From Bacilli bacterium (GTDB lineage: Bacteria; Bacillota_I; Bacilli_A; RFN20; CAG-826): a stretch of DNA of 33,765 nt. The notes beneath the pieces were generated by a model, which saw only the letters and a list, made by a program, of their open reading frames with translations, was not told the DNA's origin and made no database searches. A program made the position numbers and the translations under genes. Location: the NCBI GenBank assembly GCA_017534425.1, contig JAFXWB010000037.1, positions 1 to 33,765 on the forward strand. Direction: 5' to 3'. Positions 15,372-23,117 of the stretch are shown here, piece after piece. The first letter of the stretch is position 1; every line of letters starts with the position of its first letter.

Positions 15372-16409
15372 ATGAAAATGTTTGACTTAAAAGGCTCAGT
15401 GCTTAAGCTAAATACACCAAGCATTGTTGCCTTGCTCAATTCTATTGAGCTTTACAAAGGTAAGACCTTGCCTATTAAAGAGGTCAAAAAAGTCGAAATC
15501 TTGAAAGACATGGCACGTCGTAGTGCAGCGGTTATGAGGAACCAAATTGGTAATGTTTATATCCCTGAAGAACGCGAGAGTGCCCTTTTTCATAAAGATT
15601 CACACCCAGAAACCTTACAAGAATATATGCTCCAAGGCTACTATAATGCCATTGATTTAATTGATGAAGTATATAAATACCAAACACTTGATAGAAATTT
15701 TATTTCTACACTTCACTACTACATTTATAAAGACTACAATCCAGAATTTGGTGGTCGCTACAAAGATTCCATTAACTACATTCAAGAAAATGGGCCAGAT
15801 GGAGAATTTAGAACCATCTTCGTTACAGCAGCTCCAGAAAGAGTTGTCCAATTATTAGATAATCTTATTTATCAATTTAATATGTGTGCACAGGATGAAG
15901 AAGTTAATAAACTTTTACTCATCGCTACATTTATGATGGACTTCATGTGCATTCACCCATATAACCATGGTAATGGCAGAGTCTCACGTTTACTCTTACA
16001 TTATTTCTTAAAGAAGTATGAATATGATGTTGATGATTATTTTGCAATCGCATACTTAATGAAACAACATCTTGGAGAATATATCGATGCATTTAAAGCA
16101 TCTTCCGAAGGTTGGTTTGATGATGAAAATAGATACGAACCATTTGTTTCCTTCATTTTAAGAAGAATTCTTGAAGCATATCGTAAACTTGATTACATCA
16201 TGGAAATCAATAAACTCGATACAACCGCAAAAGATAAAGTCTTAAAAGTTGTTAATGATTCACCAACTCCAATTAATAAGACCTACATCTTAAGAATTCT
16301 TTTTGACTATGATAAAGTCACAATTGAAAAAGCTTTAACCGCTCTTGTTGGAGAAGATAAAATCCAGCTTATTACAAAGGGCCGTTATTCAAAATACTTC
16401 AGAAAATAG
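15372..16409 (+). CDS. Fic family protein with altered active-site and inhibitory motifs
   Basis: 345 residues with the architecture of the common ~340-residue Fic family. A flap region precedes GGRYKDSINYI. The Fic motif reads HPYNHGNGRVSR (residues 195-206). In canonical HPFxD/EGNGRxxR the fifth position is acidic and binds Mg2+; here it is His199 (codon CAT at 15966-15968). The region I align with the inhibitory (S/T)xxxE(G/N) motif reads RNQIGN (56-61), with Gly where Glu is expected. A C-terminal winged-helix-like segment ends the protein. Canonical relatives AMPylate proteins, and Doc phosphorylates EF-Tu. Whether this protein is active or uses another nucleotide is open. It is the first gene of an operon under a cre-marked promoter, 18 bases before an EF-G-like GTPase gene. 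Confidence 0.85.
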   Translation: MKMFDLKGSVLKLNTPSIVALLNSIELYKGKTLPIKEVKKVEILKDMARRSAAVMRNQIGNVYIPEERESALFHKDSHPETLQEYMLQGYYNAIDLIDEVYKYQTLDRNFISTLHYYIYKDYNPEFGGRYKDSINYIQENGPDGEFRTIFVTAAPERVVQLLDNLIYQFNMCAQDEEVNKLLLIATFMMDFMCIHPYNHGNGRVSRLLLHYFLKKYEYDVDDYFAIAYLMKQHLGEYIDAFKASSEGWFDDENRYEPFVSFILRRILEAYRKLDYIMEINKLDTTAKDKVLKVVNDSPTPINKTYILRILFDYDKVTIEKALTALVGEDKIQLITKGRYSKYFRK

Positions 16410-16427
16410 GGAGAAATTTATAAATTT

Positions 16428-18473
16428 ATGAAAACTGAAAACATTCGTAATGTCGTTATCCTTGGTCACCAAAGTAGTGGTAAGACCAGTTTAGTCGAAT
16501 CCTTAGCATACGTTGCTAAACTTATTCCAGCAAAGGGCGAAGTCGAAAAGAAAAATACATTATCAGACTATACTCCAGCCGAACAACTTAGAGGCGGCTC
16601 AATTCAAACTGCAGTAGTTCCATTAAACTATAATGATCATAGGATCAACATTGTTGATATTCCTGGTAATGATGACTTTATTTCTGAAGTTATCGGAGTT
16701 ACAGGTGTTGTTAAAGGCGCGGTCTTGGTCATCGATGCTTCAGTTGGTGTTCAAGTTGGTACAGTCAAACATTTCAATCAACTTAAGAAAAGAGGCGTTC
16801 CCACATTTGTCTTTGTTAATAAGATGGATAAAGAAGAAGCTAATTTTGAAGAAACACTTGAAGAAATCCGCGAAAAACTTGGTAAAAACGTTGTTTCATT
16901 CTGCTATCCACTTGGTCATGAAAAATCATTTGACGGCTTTGCAAACGCAGTAGATCTTAAGGCTCACATCTTCAACGGAAAAGAATGCGTTGAAGCAGAA
17001 ATCTATCCAGATAAGAGAGACAAAGTACTTGAATTACATAATACAATCGTTGAAGAAGTCGCAAAGACTAGTGATGAATTATTAGAAAAATTCTTTAATG
17101 GCGAAGAATTTACACTTGAAGAAATCCGCTCAGCACTTAGAGTTGGTGTTTTAAATGGTGAAATTTGCCCATTAATCGTTGGCAGTGCAACAAAGAACAT
17201 CGGTGTTCAAACACTCCTTAACATGTTCATTTCTTACCTTCCAAATCCAAACGACCTCAAACCTCTTGAAGCACAAGATGAAAATGGAAAAGATAAAGTC
17301 GTTCCAACAGATGTCAATCAACCATTCTCAGCATATGTCTTTAAGACAATCGTTGATCCATATGCAGGTCAAATTAACTTATTCAAAGTTTGTTCTGGTG
17401 TTTTACATAATGGTGATGAAGTCTACGTTAATGGTGAAACCCAAAGAATTTCAATGCTTTACCAAATGACAGGTAAAAAGCTTGATTCAGTTAATGAAAT
17501 TATTGCTGGTGATATTGGTGCAGTCACAAGACTTGAAGGTGTCGCATCAGGCGATTCTCTTTCAAGCCCAAGATCAGTCACGATCTTTAAGAAAGTTAAA
17601 TATCCAACCGCAGTTATTTATAAAGGTATCGTTTTAGCAAATAAGAATGATGAATCAAAACTTGGACCAGCTCTTGCTAAGATGCAACTTGAAGATCCAT
17701 CATTAGATGTCAAACGTAATAATGAAACAAAACAATTATTACTTGGTGGTCTTTCTGATTCACATATTAACTTTGCAATTGATAAATTAAAAACAATTTA
17801 TAAGATTTCAGTTAGCACAGAAAAGATGAAAATCATTTACCGTGAATCCATTAAAGGAACAGCAGAAGGTGATGGTCGTTACGTCAAACAATCTGGTGGT
17901 TCTGGATTCTATGGTGTTGTTAAGATGAGATTTGAACCTGCTGAAGAAAACGAATTTGCAGAAGAAGTCTTCGGTGGTGCAGTTCCAAAGAACTACTTCC
18001 CAGCAGTTGAAAAAGGATTCTTCGAAGCACTTCAACAGGGCTTATTAGCAGGATTCCCTGTTATCGGTGTTAAAGGCGTCTTAATTGATGGTAAATATCA
18101 CCCAGTTGATTCAAATGAACAAGCATTTAAGATGGCTGGTATCTTAGCATTTAAAGATGCATATATGAAATGCAAACCAATTATTCTCGAACCATTTATG
18201 AGAATTAGAGTTAACATTGAATCCAAGTATACAGGTAACGTTCTTTCTGATCTCAATACCAGAAGAGCAAGAATTCAAAACATCGAAGAAAAAGATGGTG
18301 GTTATCAAGAAATTGAAGCCCTTGTACCAGAAGCCGAAATTATTGACTACGTTACACAACTTAAGTCATTAACTCAAGCATCCGGTTTCTTCAATCGTGA
18401 ATTCACCGGTTATGAAGAATTACCAAGCTATCTTGTAGACAAAGTTATCGCTGATAATAAAGTCGATAAATAA
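16428..18473 (+). CDS. Elongation factor G-like GTPase
   Basis: 681 residues, spanning EF-G domains I-V, close to the ~690 of true EF-G. The P-loop is GHQSSGKT (13-20) and the G4 motif is NKMD (131-134). The G3 motif is DIPGND (77-82), where EF-G has DTPGHV. The catalytic His is therefore Asn81 (codon AAT, 16668-16670). These traits match the EF-G-like paralogue family rather than FusA itself. The C-terminal domains IV/V are complete (GGYQEIEALVPEAEI, then SLTQASGFFNREF). It presumably binds GTP and the ribosome, but a translocase role is uncertain. The start follows GGGAGAAA by 12 bases. It sits downstream of the variant Fic gene, and a terminator closes the pair. Confidence 0.85.
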   Translation: MKTENIRNVVILGHQSSGKTSLVESLAYVAKLIPAKGEVEKKNTLSDYTPAEQLRGGSIQTAVVPLNYNDHRINIVDIPGNDDFISEVIGVTGVVKGAVLVIDASVGVQVGTVKHFNQLKKRGVPTFVFVNKMDKEEANFEETLEEIREKLGKNVVSFCYPLGHEKSFDGFANAVDLKAHIFNGKECVEAEIYPDKRDKVLELHNTIVEEVAKTSDELLEKFFNGEEFTLEEIRSALRVGVLNGEICPLIVGSATKNIGVQTLLNMFISYLPNPNDLKPLEAQDENGKDKVVPTDVNQPFSAYVFKTIVDPYAGQINLFKVCSGVLHNGDEVYVNGETQRISMLYQMTGKKLDSVNEIIAGDIGAVTRLEGVASGDSLSSPRSVTIFKKVKYPTAVIYKGIVLANKNDESKLGPALAKMQLEDPSLDVKRNNETKQLLLGGLSDSHINFAIDKLKTIYKISVSTEKMKIIYRESIKGTAEGDGRYVKQSGGSGFYGVVKMRFEPAEENEFAEEVFGGAVPKNYFPAVEKGFFEALQQGLLAGFPVIGVKGVLIDGKYHPVDSNEQAFKMAGILAFKDAYMKCKPIILEPFMRIRVNIESKYTGNVLSDLNTRRARIQNIEEKDGGYQEIEALVPEAEIIDYVTQLKSLTQASGFFNREFTGYEELPSYLVDKVIADNKVDK

Positions 18474-18488
18474 TTAAAATTCTCAGGA

Positions 18489-18530
18489 AAAACCGCATTT
18501 AGAGATAAAACTCCAGGTGCGGTTTTATTA
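18489..18530 (+). terminator. Terminator of the Fic/EF-G-like operon
   Basis: Long stem AAAACCGCA (18489-18497) with TGCGGTTTT (18518-18526). The loop carries a small GAG/CTC inner pairing. It is followed by ATTACTTT, so termination may be incomplete and feed the channel gene. Confidence 0.75.
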
Positions 18531-18547
18531 CTTTAAGGAGGTTAGTC

Positions 18548-19450
18548 ATGGTAAATAAAAAGAGAGAAAACATATTAGATGCCTCATGGTTTAGAGTTAT
18601 ATTAATGATGGTTGGTGCTATCTTAACAACAGCAGTTTTGGTGTTTTCAGTATTTACGTTTGTGAAGGCTAAGAATAATCAATTAGAAGAAGCTCCAAAA
18701 TATATGGTTTGGGTTTTTATCTTTCTTGGCTTGTCTAGATTTGTAAATTATCTTAAAGATAGAAAAGCAACAAGTTTAATTAGAGCATTAGTTCTTCTTA
18801 CTATCGATGTTGGGTTGGGTGTAATGGTTATATTTGCTAAATACAATACTTACATTTTCTCTTTATCAGCTGGATTATTTGCTTTATCTATTATTCTTTC
18901 AAGAATATTCAAATTAATAGAAAAACACTCTGTTAGAGATATTGTTTTTAGTGTTTTAGTAATAGTTTTCTCAATTGCAGTTGCAATTGGATTCTTCCAA
19001 AAAGTTGATAGAGATGTCCTTGGATCAGTTATTTTATTAGAATGCTTATTTATTGCTATCTGCACATTTATTGAAGCTTCACTTTTGTCCTTAGCTCAAC
19101 TTAAGTTAGATGTTTTTGTGAAGATTATATTCAAAACATTTGCGTTGGAAATATTGTTCGGCTTAATAGCCTTAATGGCGGCCTTCTCGATAATTCTTAT
19201 GTATGAAGAACCGACGATGGCTCATTATCCAGATGCACTTTGGTATTGCTTTACCGTTGTTACCACAATTGGTTTTGGTGATTTCTATGCTACAACACTT
19301 ATCGGAAGACTTGTTACAGTAGTTCTTGGTATATATGGAATAGTTGTAGTTGCAGTTATCACTTCTATCATCGTCAACTTCTATAACGAGACAAGTGGTA
19401 AGAAAGACGCTAAAGAAATTCGTGAAATTAGTCAAGAACACAAAAAGTAA
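18548..19450 (+). CDS. Potassium channel protein
   Basis: 300 residues. About seven or eight hydrophobic segments: residues ~15-39, 52-69, 77-97, 101-122, 132-150, 157-182 and 193-218, then a pore loop and a last helix (252-279). The selectivity filter TTIGFGD (239-245) is the K+ channel signature with Ile and Phe in place of the usual Val and Tyr, a common variant. No Arg/Lys-spaced S4 voltage sensor is evident and no RCK domain follows, so gating is unknown. The ribosome-binding site AAGGAGG is perfect. No clear promoter is seen between the upstream terminator and this gene, so read-through from the EF-G-like gene is possible. Confidence 0.9.
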   Translation: MVNKKRENILDASWFRVILMMVGAILTTAVLVFSVFTFVKAKNNQLEEAPKYMVWVFIFLGLSRFVNYLKDRKATSLIRALVLLTIDVGLGVMVIFAKYNTYIFSLSAGLFALSIILSRIFKLIEKHSVRDIVFSVLVIVFSIAVAIGFFQKVDRDVLGSVILLECLFIAICTFIEASLLSLAQLKLDVFVKIIFKTFALEILFGLIALMAAFSIILMYEEPTMAHYPDALWYCFTVVTTIGFGDFYATTLIGRLVTVVLGIYGIVVVAVITSIIVNFYNETSGKKDAKEIREISQEHKK

Positions 19451-19520
19451 AGGAATTCCTCTATATTTTTATAAAATAAGGATAAAAAATAGAAACATTC
19501 TAAAAAAGAAATAAAATATT

Positions 19521-19550
19521 AGACCACACAGTGGTCTTTTAATTTCTTTA
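19521..19550 (+). terminator. Terminator after the K+ channel gene
   Basis: Stem AGACCAC/GTGGTCT with an ACA loop, followed by TTTAATTTCTTT. Confidence 0.8.
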
Positions 19551-19613
19551 TCAAATCATTTGACCAAGCATTATTAAAGTATTTAACTATTTGTAATTAA
19601 AAAGAAACGATTT

Positions 19614-20150
19614 ATGAAAAAAGTTTTAATTATTTCAACCAGCATTAGGGCTGGATCTAATTCAGAAATTTTAGCAAATAAGTTTTATGATGGTGCAAAA
19701 GATGCAGGCCATAATGTTGAACTTATTACTTTAAGAAATAAAAACGTTTCATTCTGTCGTGGGTGCATGGCTTGTCAAAAATTAGGGAAGTGTGTCCAAA
19801 ATGACGATGCTAATGAAATTACAGACAAAATCTGTGAATCTGATGTAATCGTTTGGGTAACTCCAATCTATTATTACGAAATGTCTGGACAAATGAAGAC
19901 AATGATTGACCGTGCGAATTCACTATATTCAAGAGATTACAAATTTAAAGAAGTTTATTTACTTACTGTAGCAGCGGATGATGACCCAAAAACTCCTCAG
20001 CACGCAATAGGTGGAATCCAAGGTTGGATTGACTGTTTCGAAGGCGTTTCGTTAAAAGGAACATTATTCTTAGGTGGAATAAATGATCCAAATGAAATTA
20101 AAAAGGATGAAAGGCTCCAAGAAGCTTACGAAATGGGAAAAAATATATGA
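19614..20150 (+). CDS. Flavodoxin-like NAD(P)H-dependent FMN reductase
   Basis: 178 residues. The N-terminus [19 protein letters not shown] is the flavodoxin-like FMN phosphate-binding loop (S.R..SNS). [19 protein letters not shown] holds a CxxCxxC arrangement plus a further Cys, as in the iron-sulfur-flavoprotein-like branch, where the cysteines can bind a cluster or act in thiol redox. [23 protein letters not shown] is the conserved isoalloxazine-side loop. It should reduce quinones or other small acceptors using NAD(P)H. The stop overlaps the start of the cysteine synthase gene by four bases (ATGA), so the two are translationally coupled. The ribosome-binding site is weak, and a possible promoter has TTGACC at 19560. 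Confidence 0.88.
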   Translation: MKKVLIISTSIRAGSNSEILANKFYDGAKDAGHNVELITLRNKNVSFCRGCMACQKLGKCVQNDDANEITDKICESDVIVWVTPIYYYEMSGQMKTMIDRANSLYSRDYKFKEVYLLTVAADDDPKTPQHAIGGIQGWIDCFEGVSLKGTLFLGGINDPNEIKKDERLQEAYEMGKNI

Positions 20151-21076
20151 AAATCTACAAAAAAATTATAGATACAATTGGTGAAACACCTCTTGTAGAA
20201 CTTAAAAAACTTGAAAAAGAATATAACTTAAAAGCAAAGCTCGTCGCCAAAGTTGAATCATTCAACCCAGGCGGAAGTGTAAAAGATCGTATTGCGAAAG
20301 CAATGATTGAAGAAGCTGAAAACCAAGGCTTAATTAACAAAGATACTGTTTTAATTGAACCAACTTCTGGTAATACCGGAATTGGTTTAGCAATGGTTGC
20401 AGCGTCTAAAGGCTTAAGACTAATTATTGCCATGCCTGAAACTATGTCTATTGAAAGAAGAAACCTTATGAAGGCATATGGTGCTGAACTTGTGTTAACT
20501 GAAGGCGCTAAAGGAATGAAAGGTGCTATTGCAAAAGCAGAAGAACTTGCAAAAGAAACACCAAACTCATTTATCCCTTCTCAGTTTACAAATATGGCAA
20601 ACCCAAGAATGCACTATTTAACAACTGGTCCTGAAATATATAAAGATAGTGATGGAGAAGTTGATATCTTTGTTGGTGGGGTTGGAACAGGTGGAACTAT
20701 CTCTGGTGTTGGAAAATACCTCAAAGAAAAGAAACCAAACGTTAAAGTGGTGGCAGTTGAACCTGAAACATCTCCAGTTTTATCAAAAGGCACTCCTGGT
20801 CCACACAAGATTCAAGGAATCGGTGCTGGATTTGTGCCTCAAACACTAGACACAAATATCTATGATGAGATAATTACTGTTTCTAACGAAAAAGCCTTTG
20901 AAATGGGCCGAAAAGTGGCAAGAACAGAAGGATTACTTGTTGGTATCTCCTCTGGAGCGGCATTAAATGCAGCTATTGAACTCGCAAAGCGTGAAGAAAA
21001 TGCCGGAAAGATGATTGTTGTGCTTCTTCCAGACACCGGTGAGAGATATCTTTCAACAGCGATGTTTCAAGAATAA
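20147..21076 (+). CDS. cysK: Cysteine synthase A (O-acetylserine sulfhydrylase)
   Basis: 309 residues, full length for CysK. The PLP lysine is Lys46 in GGSVKDRIA. The substrate loop is [10 protein letters not shown] (71-80) and the PLP phosphate loop is GTGGT (180-184). The C-terminal GERYLST is typical of CysK rather than CysM. The enzyme joins sulfide to O-acetylserine to give cysteine in the cytoplasm. No cysE or sulfate-reduction gene is in the window, so sulfide may come from the environment. The gene overlaps a Cys-rich flavodoxin-like gene by four bases. This pairing suggests that the flavoprotein serves sulfur or thiol metabolism (inference). A terminator follows. Confidence 0.95.
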   Translation: MKIYKKIIDTIGETPLVELKKLEKEYNLKAKLVAKVESFNPGGSVKDRIAKAMIEEAENQGLINKDTVLIEPTSGNTGIGLAMVAASKGLRLIIAMPETMSIERRNLMKAYGAELVLTEGAKGMKGAIAKAEELAKETPNSFIPSQFTNMANPRMHYLTTGPEIYKDSDGEVDIFVGGVGTGGTISGVGKYLKEKKPNVKVVAVEPETSPVLSKGTPGPHKIQGIGAGFVPQTLDTNIYDEIITVSNEKAFEMGRKVARTEGLLVGISSGAALNAAIELAKREENAGKMIVVLLPDTGERYLSTAMFQE

Positions 21077-21086
21077 AAAAATAAAT

Positions 21087-21119
21087 AAGCTACATTTAAA
21101 ATATGTGGCTTTTCTTTTT
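21087..21119 (+). terminator. Terminator of the flavoprotein/cysK operon
   Basis: Stem AAGCTACAT/ATGTGGCTT (one T-G pair) with a 7-base loop, followed by TTTCTTTTT. Confidence 0.8.
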
Positions 21120-21147
21120 GCCAAAATATGTATTACAATGTATTACA
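21118..21147 (+). promoter_or_regulatory. Promoter with tandem operator palindromes for the second toxin-antitoxin operon
   Basis: TTGCCA (21118-21123), a 17-base spacer and TATTAC (21141-21146). Two exact 10-base copies of ATGTATTACA (21128-21137, 21138-21147) each contain the palindrome TGTA-T-TACA. They sit one helical turn apart over the -10 box, as expected for a ribbon-helix-helix autorepressor. Confidence 0.7.
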
Positions 21148-21173
21148 AGGATGAAATAGAAGGGAGAGAAAGG

Positions 21174-21392
21174 ATGGTTATTTCTTTACGTATGACAGAA
21201 GAAGAAAAAAGACTTGCAGAATCATATGCCAAAATACACGGTATATCTGTAAGCGAAGCAATTAAGCGTGCCTTTTTTGAAAAGGTGGAAGATGAGTTTG
21301 ACATAGCTGAAGCAGACTTAGCTCTCCGTGAATTTGAAAGAGACCCGAAGACCTATACTCATGAAGAAGTGAAAAAAATATTAGGCTTATGA
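21174..21392 (+). CDS. Ribbon-helix-helix antitoxin (RelB/DUF6290-like)
   Basis: 72 residues from the ATG at 21174, preceded by GGGAGAGAAAGG. Longer readings in this frame run back into cysK and have no ribosome-binding site. MVISLRMTEEEKRLAESYAKIHGISVSEAIKRA (given here as its pattern: one beta strand, then two helices) is a ribbon-helix-helix DNA-binding domain. The acidic C-terminus (DIAEADLALREFERDP, then THEEVKKILGL) should wrap the toxin. The stop overlaps the RelE gene start by four bases. Tandem palindromes in the promoter fit binding by two RHH dimers. It should neutralise the downstream toxin and repress the operon. Confidence 0.88.
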   Translation: MVISLRMTEEEKRLAESYAKIHGISVSEAIKRAFFEKVEDEFDIAEADLALREFERDPKTYTHEEVKKILGL

Positions 21393-21652
21393 AATATAGT
21401 GTCGTTTATACACCACAAGTCCTAAAAACACTTGAAAAAATGGACAAATACACGAAAACACTAATTTATTCATGGATTGATAAAAATCTAGCCGAATGTG
21501 AAGATCCAAGAATTCGCGGAAAGGCATTAAGAGGCGACAGAAAAAATCAATGGCGATACAGAATCGGTGATTATCGATTAATAGTAGATATTCGAGATAA
21601 GGAACTTGTCATTTTGGTTATTAAAATAGGACACAGAAGAGAAGTGTATTAA
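21389..21652 (+). CDS. RelE family mRNA interferase toxin
   Basis: 87 residues, the normal RelE length. The sequence follows the RelE fold: YSVVYTPQVLKTLEKMD, then IRGKALRGDRKNQWRYRIGDYRLIVDI with the basic residues used for mRNA cleavage at the ribosomal A site (Lys/Arg in GKALRG, WRYRIGDYR), and a terminal IKIGHRREVY typical of the family. It is inactive while bound by its antitoxin, whose gene overlaps the start by four bases. The operon ends at a strong hairpin shared with the convergent NfeD-like gene. Confidence 0.92.
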   Translation: MKYSVVYTPQVLKTLEKMDKYTKTLIYSWIDKNLAECEDPRIRGKALRGDRKNQWRYRIGDYRLIVDIRDKELVILVIKIGHRREVY

Positions 21653-21684
21653 AAACCGGACAGATTAAACTGCCCGGTTTATTT
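21653..21684. terminator. Bidirectional terminator
   Basis: Stem AAACCGG.CAG/CTG.CCGGTTT with one mismatch and an ATTAAA loop. T-rich tails are on both strands. It ends both the toxin-antitoxin operon and the NfeD/SPFH operon. Confidence 0.8.
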
Positions 21685-21699
21685 TAATTTTTAAGAAGA

Positions 21700-23100
21700 T
21701 TATTCTGCGTCTTCTTCGCCTTCGTCTCCGCCTGCCATTTCTTGGAGATCTGCAAAGTGATCTTTTGGAATGACTTCGCCTTGTTCGAGACCATCTTTCT
21801 TAGCGGCATCGCCAATTAAGACTTTTGCTCTACGGACTGATAAGCCGGATTTGATTTTGAAGACGAATGGGGTATCTTTACGAGTACCAAGTTTAGAAGC
21901 ATCTTCGAATGGATAGGTTGTATCTTTGTAATCTTCTGGATTAAGAGCTAAGAAGAGCTTGAGGTATTTACCTGCAACGACCATCTTAACATAAGCTTTC
22001 TTATGGAGTCTAAATGTATCACCAGTGGAGGAAACACGTGATTTGATACCATATGAAAGGACTTCGCTCTTAAGTTCGTTATAAGCATTTCTAAGGAAAT
22101 CGTCTGCTTGTGCAAGTCTTGCTTGGAATGGGACGAATTCTGGTTTTTCTTTAACTGGAGCTGGCTCTGGTTGTGGCTCTGGTTCTGGTTCAGGTTGTGG
22201 TTCTGGTTCAGGCTCTGGTTGTGGCTCTGGCTCTGGTTCAGGTTGTGGCTCTGGTTCAGGCTCTGGTTGTGGCTCTGGCTCTGGAGCTGGTTCCTCAACT
22301 GGTGCTGGTTCCTCAACTGGTGCTGGTTCTTCAACTGGTGCTGGTTCTTCAACAACCTCTTCTTGTTTTGCTTCTTCAGCAGCCTTTTCAGCAGCTTCTT
22401 TTTCTGCACGTTTTCTTTCGGCTTCTGCTTTAGCTTCTTCTTTTTCTTTCTTGCGTTGTTCTTTCATATCATCACGATAGTCTTTGCCATCACGAACACA
22501 TAAAAGGGTAACGCCTTGGATTTTACATACTTTGACAACATCGCCAACTTTAAATGTATCTAAATATGGATAGAGTGGTTCAATTGCCCAGTCAACATCG
22601 TTGATATAACCTCTTTGTGAATTGAGGCCGTCTTTGTCTTTGCAAATTGTAACGCGTTGTCCAATGATTAAATCTGAATTTGAGCGGTGTTTTCTTTGAT
22701 TTTTATCTTTATAAACTAATCTTGGTACAAGTAAAGAACCGAGTAATCCAACTACTAGGAATACGATAGGTGCTAAGATGTAGCTCAAGAGTTCACTTTC
22801 GAGTTCAAGTGCTTCTGGAATTGGAGCAGCTATTAATGCAAGAGTTGCGCCTAAGCTCCACCAAAATGCTCCGCGTGAGTTCTTGTATAAGTTTAATCCG
22901 GCTGCTACTACTGCAATGATTGAGAATAATAGCCAGTAAACTCCAAGAATTGTTTTGTCTTCAACAAATGCCATTACACTTGCTGCGACTGTACAAACTA
23001 ACCCTGCGAAAATAATTGGGTAGCTTCTGAGAAGTCTTGCTAGTAAGATGACGACTACGCCAACTGCAAATACTAGCAATGCGATAACAAATAGTGACAT
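21700..23100 (-). CDS. NfeD-like membrane protein with long PEPQ repeat and C-terminal domain
   Basis: 466 residues. Four or five membrane segments lie at about 2-22, 28-46, 51-70, 77-95 and 107-126. A small beta-rich OB-fold-like domain follows ([11 protein letters not shown]... to GVTLLCV, 145-202), as in NfeD proteins. Then come a Lys/Glu/Ala coiled coil (210-248), four EEPAP units (251-273), and QPEPEPEP-type units to about 313. The C-terminal domain (323-455) is of a type I associate with gut Firmicutes proteins (a [19 protein letters not shown]-like segment, then [10 protein letters not shown]). NfeD proteins partner SPFH/flotillin proteins at membranes, and an SPFH gene is two genes upstream. 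GGGAGGA precedes the ATG. The repeat is probably an extended spacer. Confidence 0.75.
   Translation of the reverse strand: MSLFVIALLVFAVGVVVILLARLLRSYPIIFAGLVCTVAASVMAFVEDKTILGVYWLLFSIIAVVAAGLNLYKNSRGAFWWSLGATLALIAAPIPEALELESELLSYILAPIVFLVVGLLGSLLVPRLVYKDKNQRKHRSNSDLIIGQRVTICKDKDGLNSQRGYINDVDWAIEPLYPYLDTFKVGDVVKVCKIQGVTLLCVRDGKDYRDDMKEQRKKEKEEAKAEAERKRAEKEAAEKAAEEAKQEEVVEEPAPVEEPAPVEEPAPVEEPAPEPEPQPEPEPEPQPEPEPEPQPEPEPEPQPEPEPEPQPEPAPVKEKPEFVPFQARLAQADDFLRNAYNELKSEVLSYGIKSRVSSTGDTFRLHKKAYVKMVVAGKYLKLFLALNPEDYKDTTYPFEDASKLGTRKDTPFVFKIKSGLSVRRAKVLIGDAAKKDGLEQGEVIPKDHFADLQEMAGGDEGEEDAE
22162..22353 (-). repeat. In-frame coding repeats (EEPAP and QPEPEPEP units)
   Basis: Four 18-base units encode V/EEPAP and about four to five 24-base units encode QPEPEPEP in the NfeD-like gene. 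The DNA copies are nearly identical, so repeat number could change by slippage. Confidence 0.85.
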
Positions 23101-23117
23101 AAATATTTCCTCCCTAT

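Noticed and set aside
22162-22353. Regular repeats that might suggest a CRISPR array
   Set aside because: Units of 18 and 24 bases lie in frame inside a coding gene and there are no unique spacers.
22108-22503. Long Trp/Leu/Phe-rich frames on the plus strand opposite the PEPQ repeat
   Set aside because: They are the antisense reading of the repeat in the NfeD-like gene, with no ribosome-binding site and no natural protein composition.
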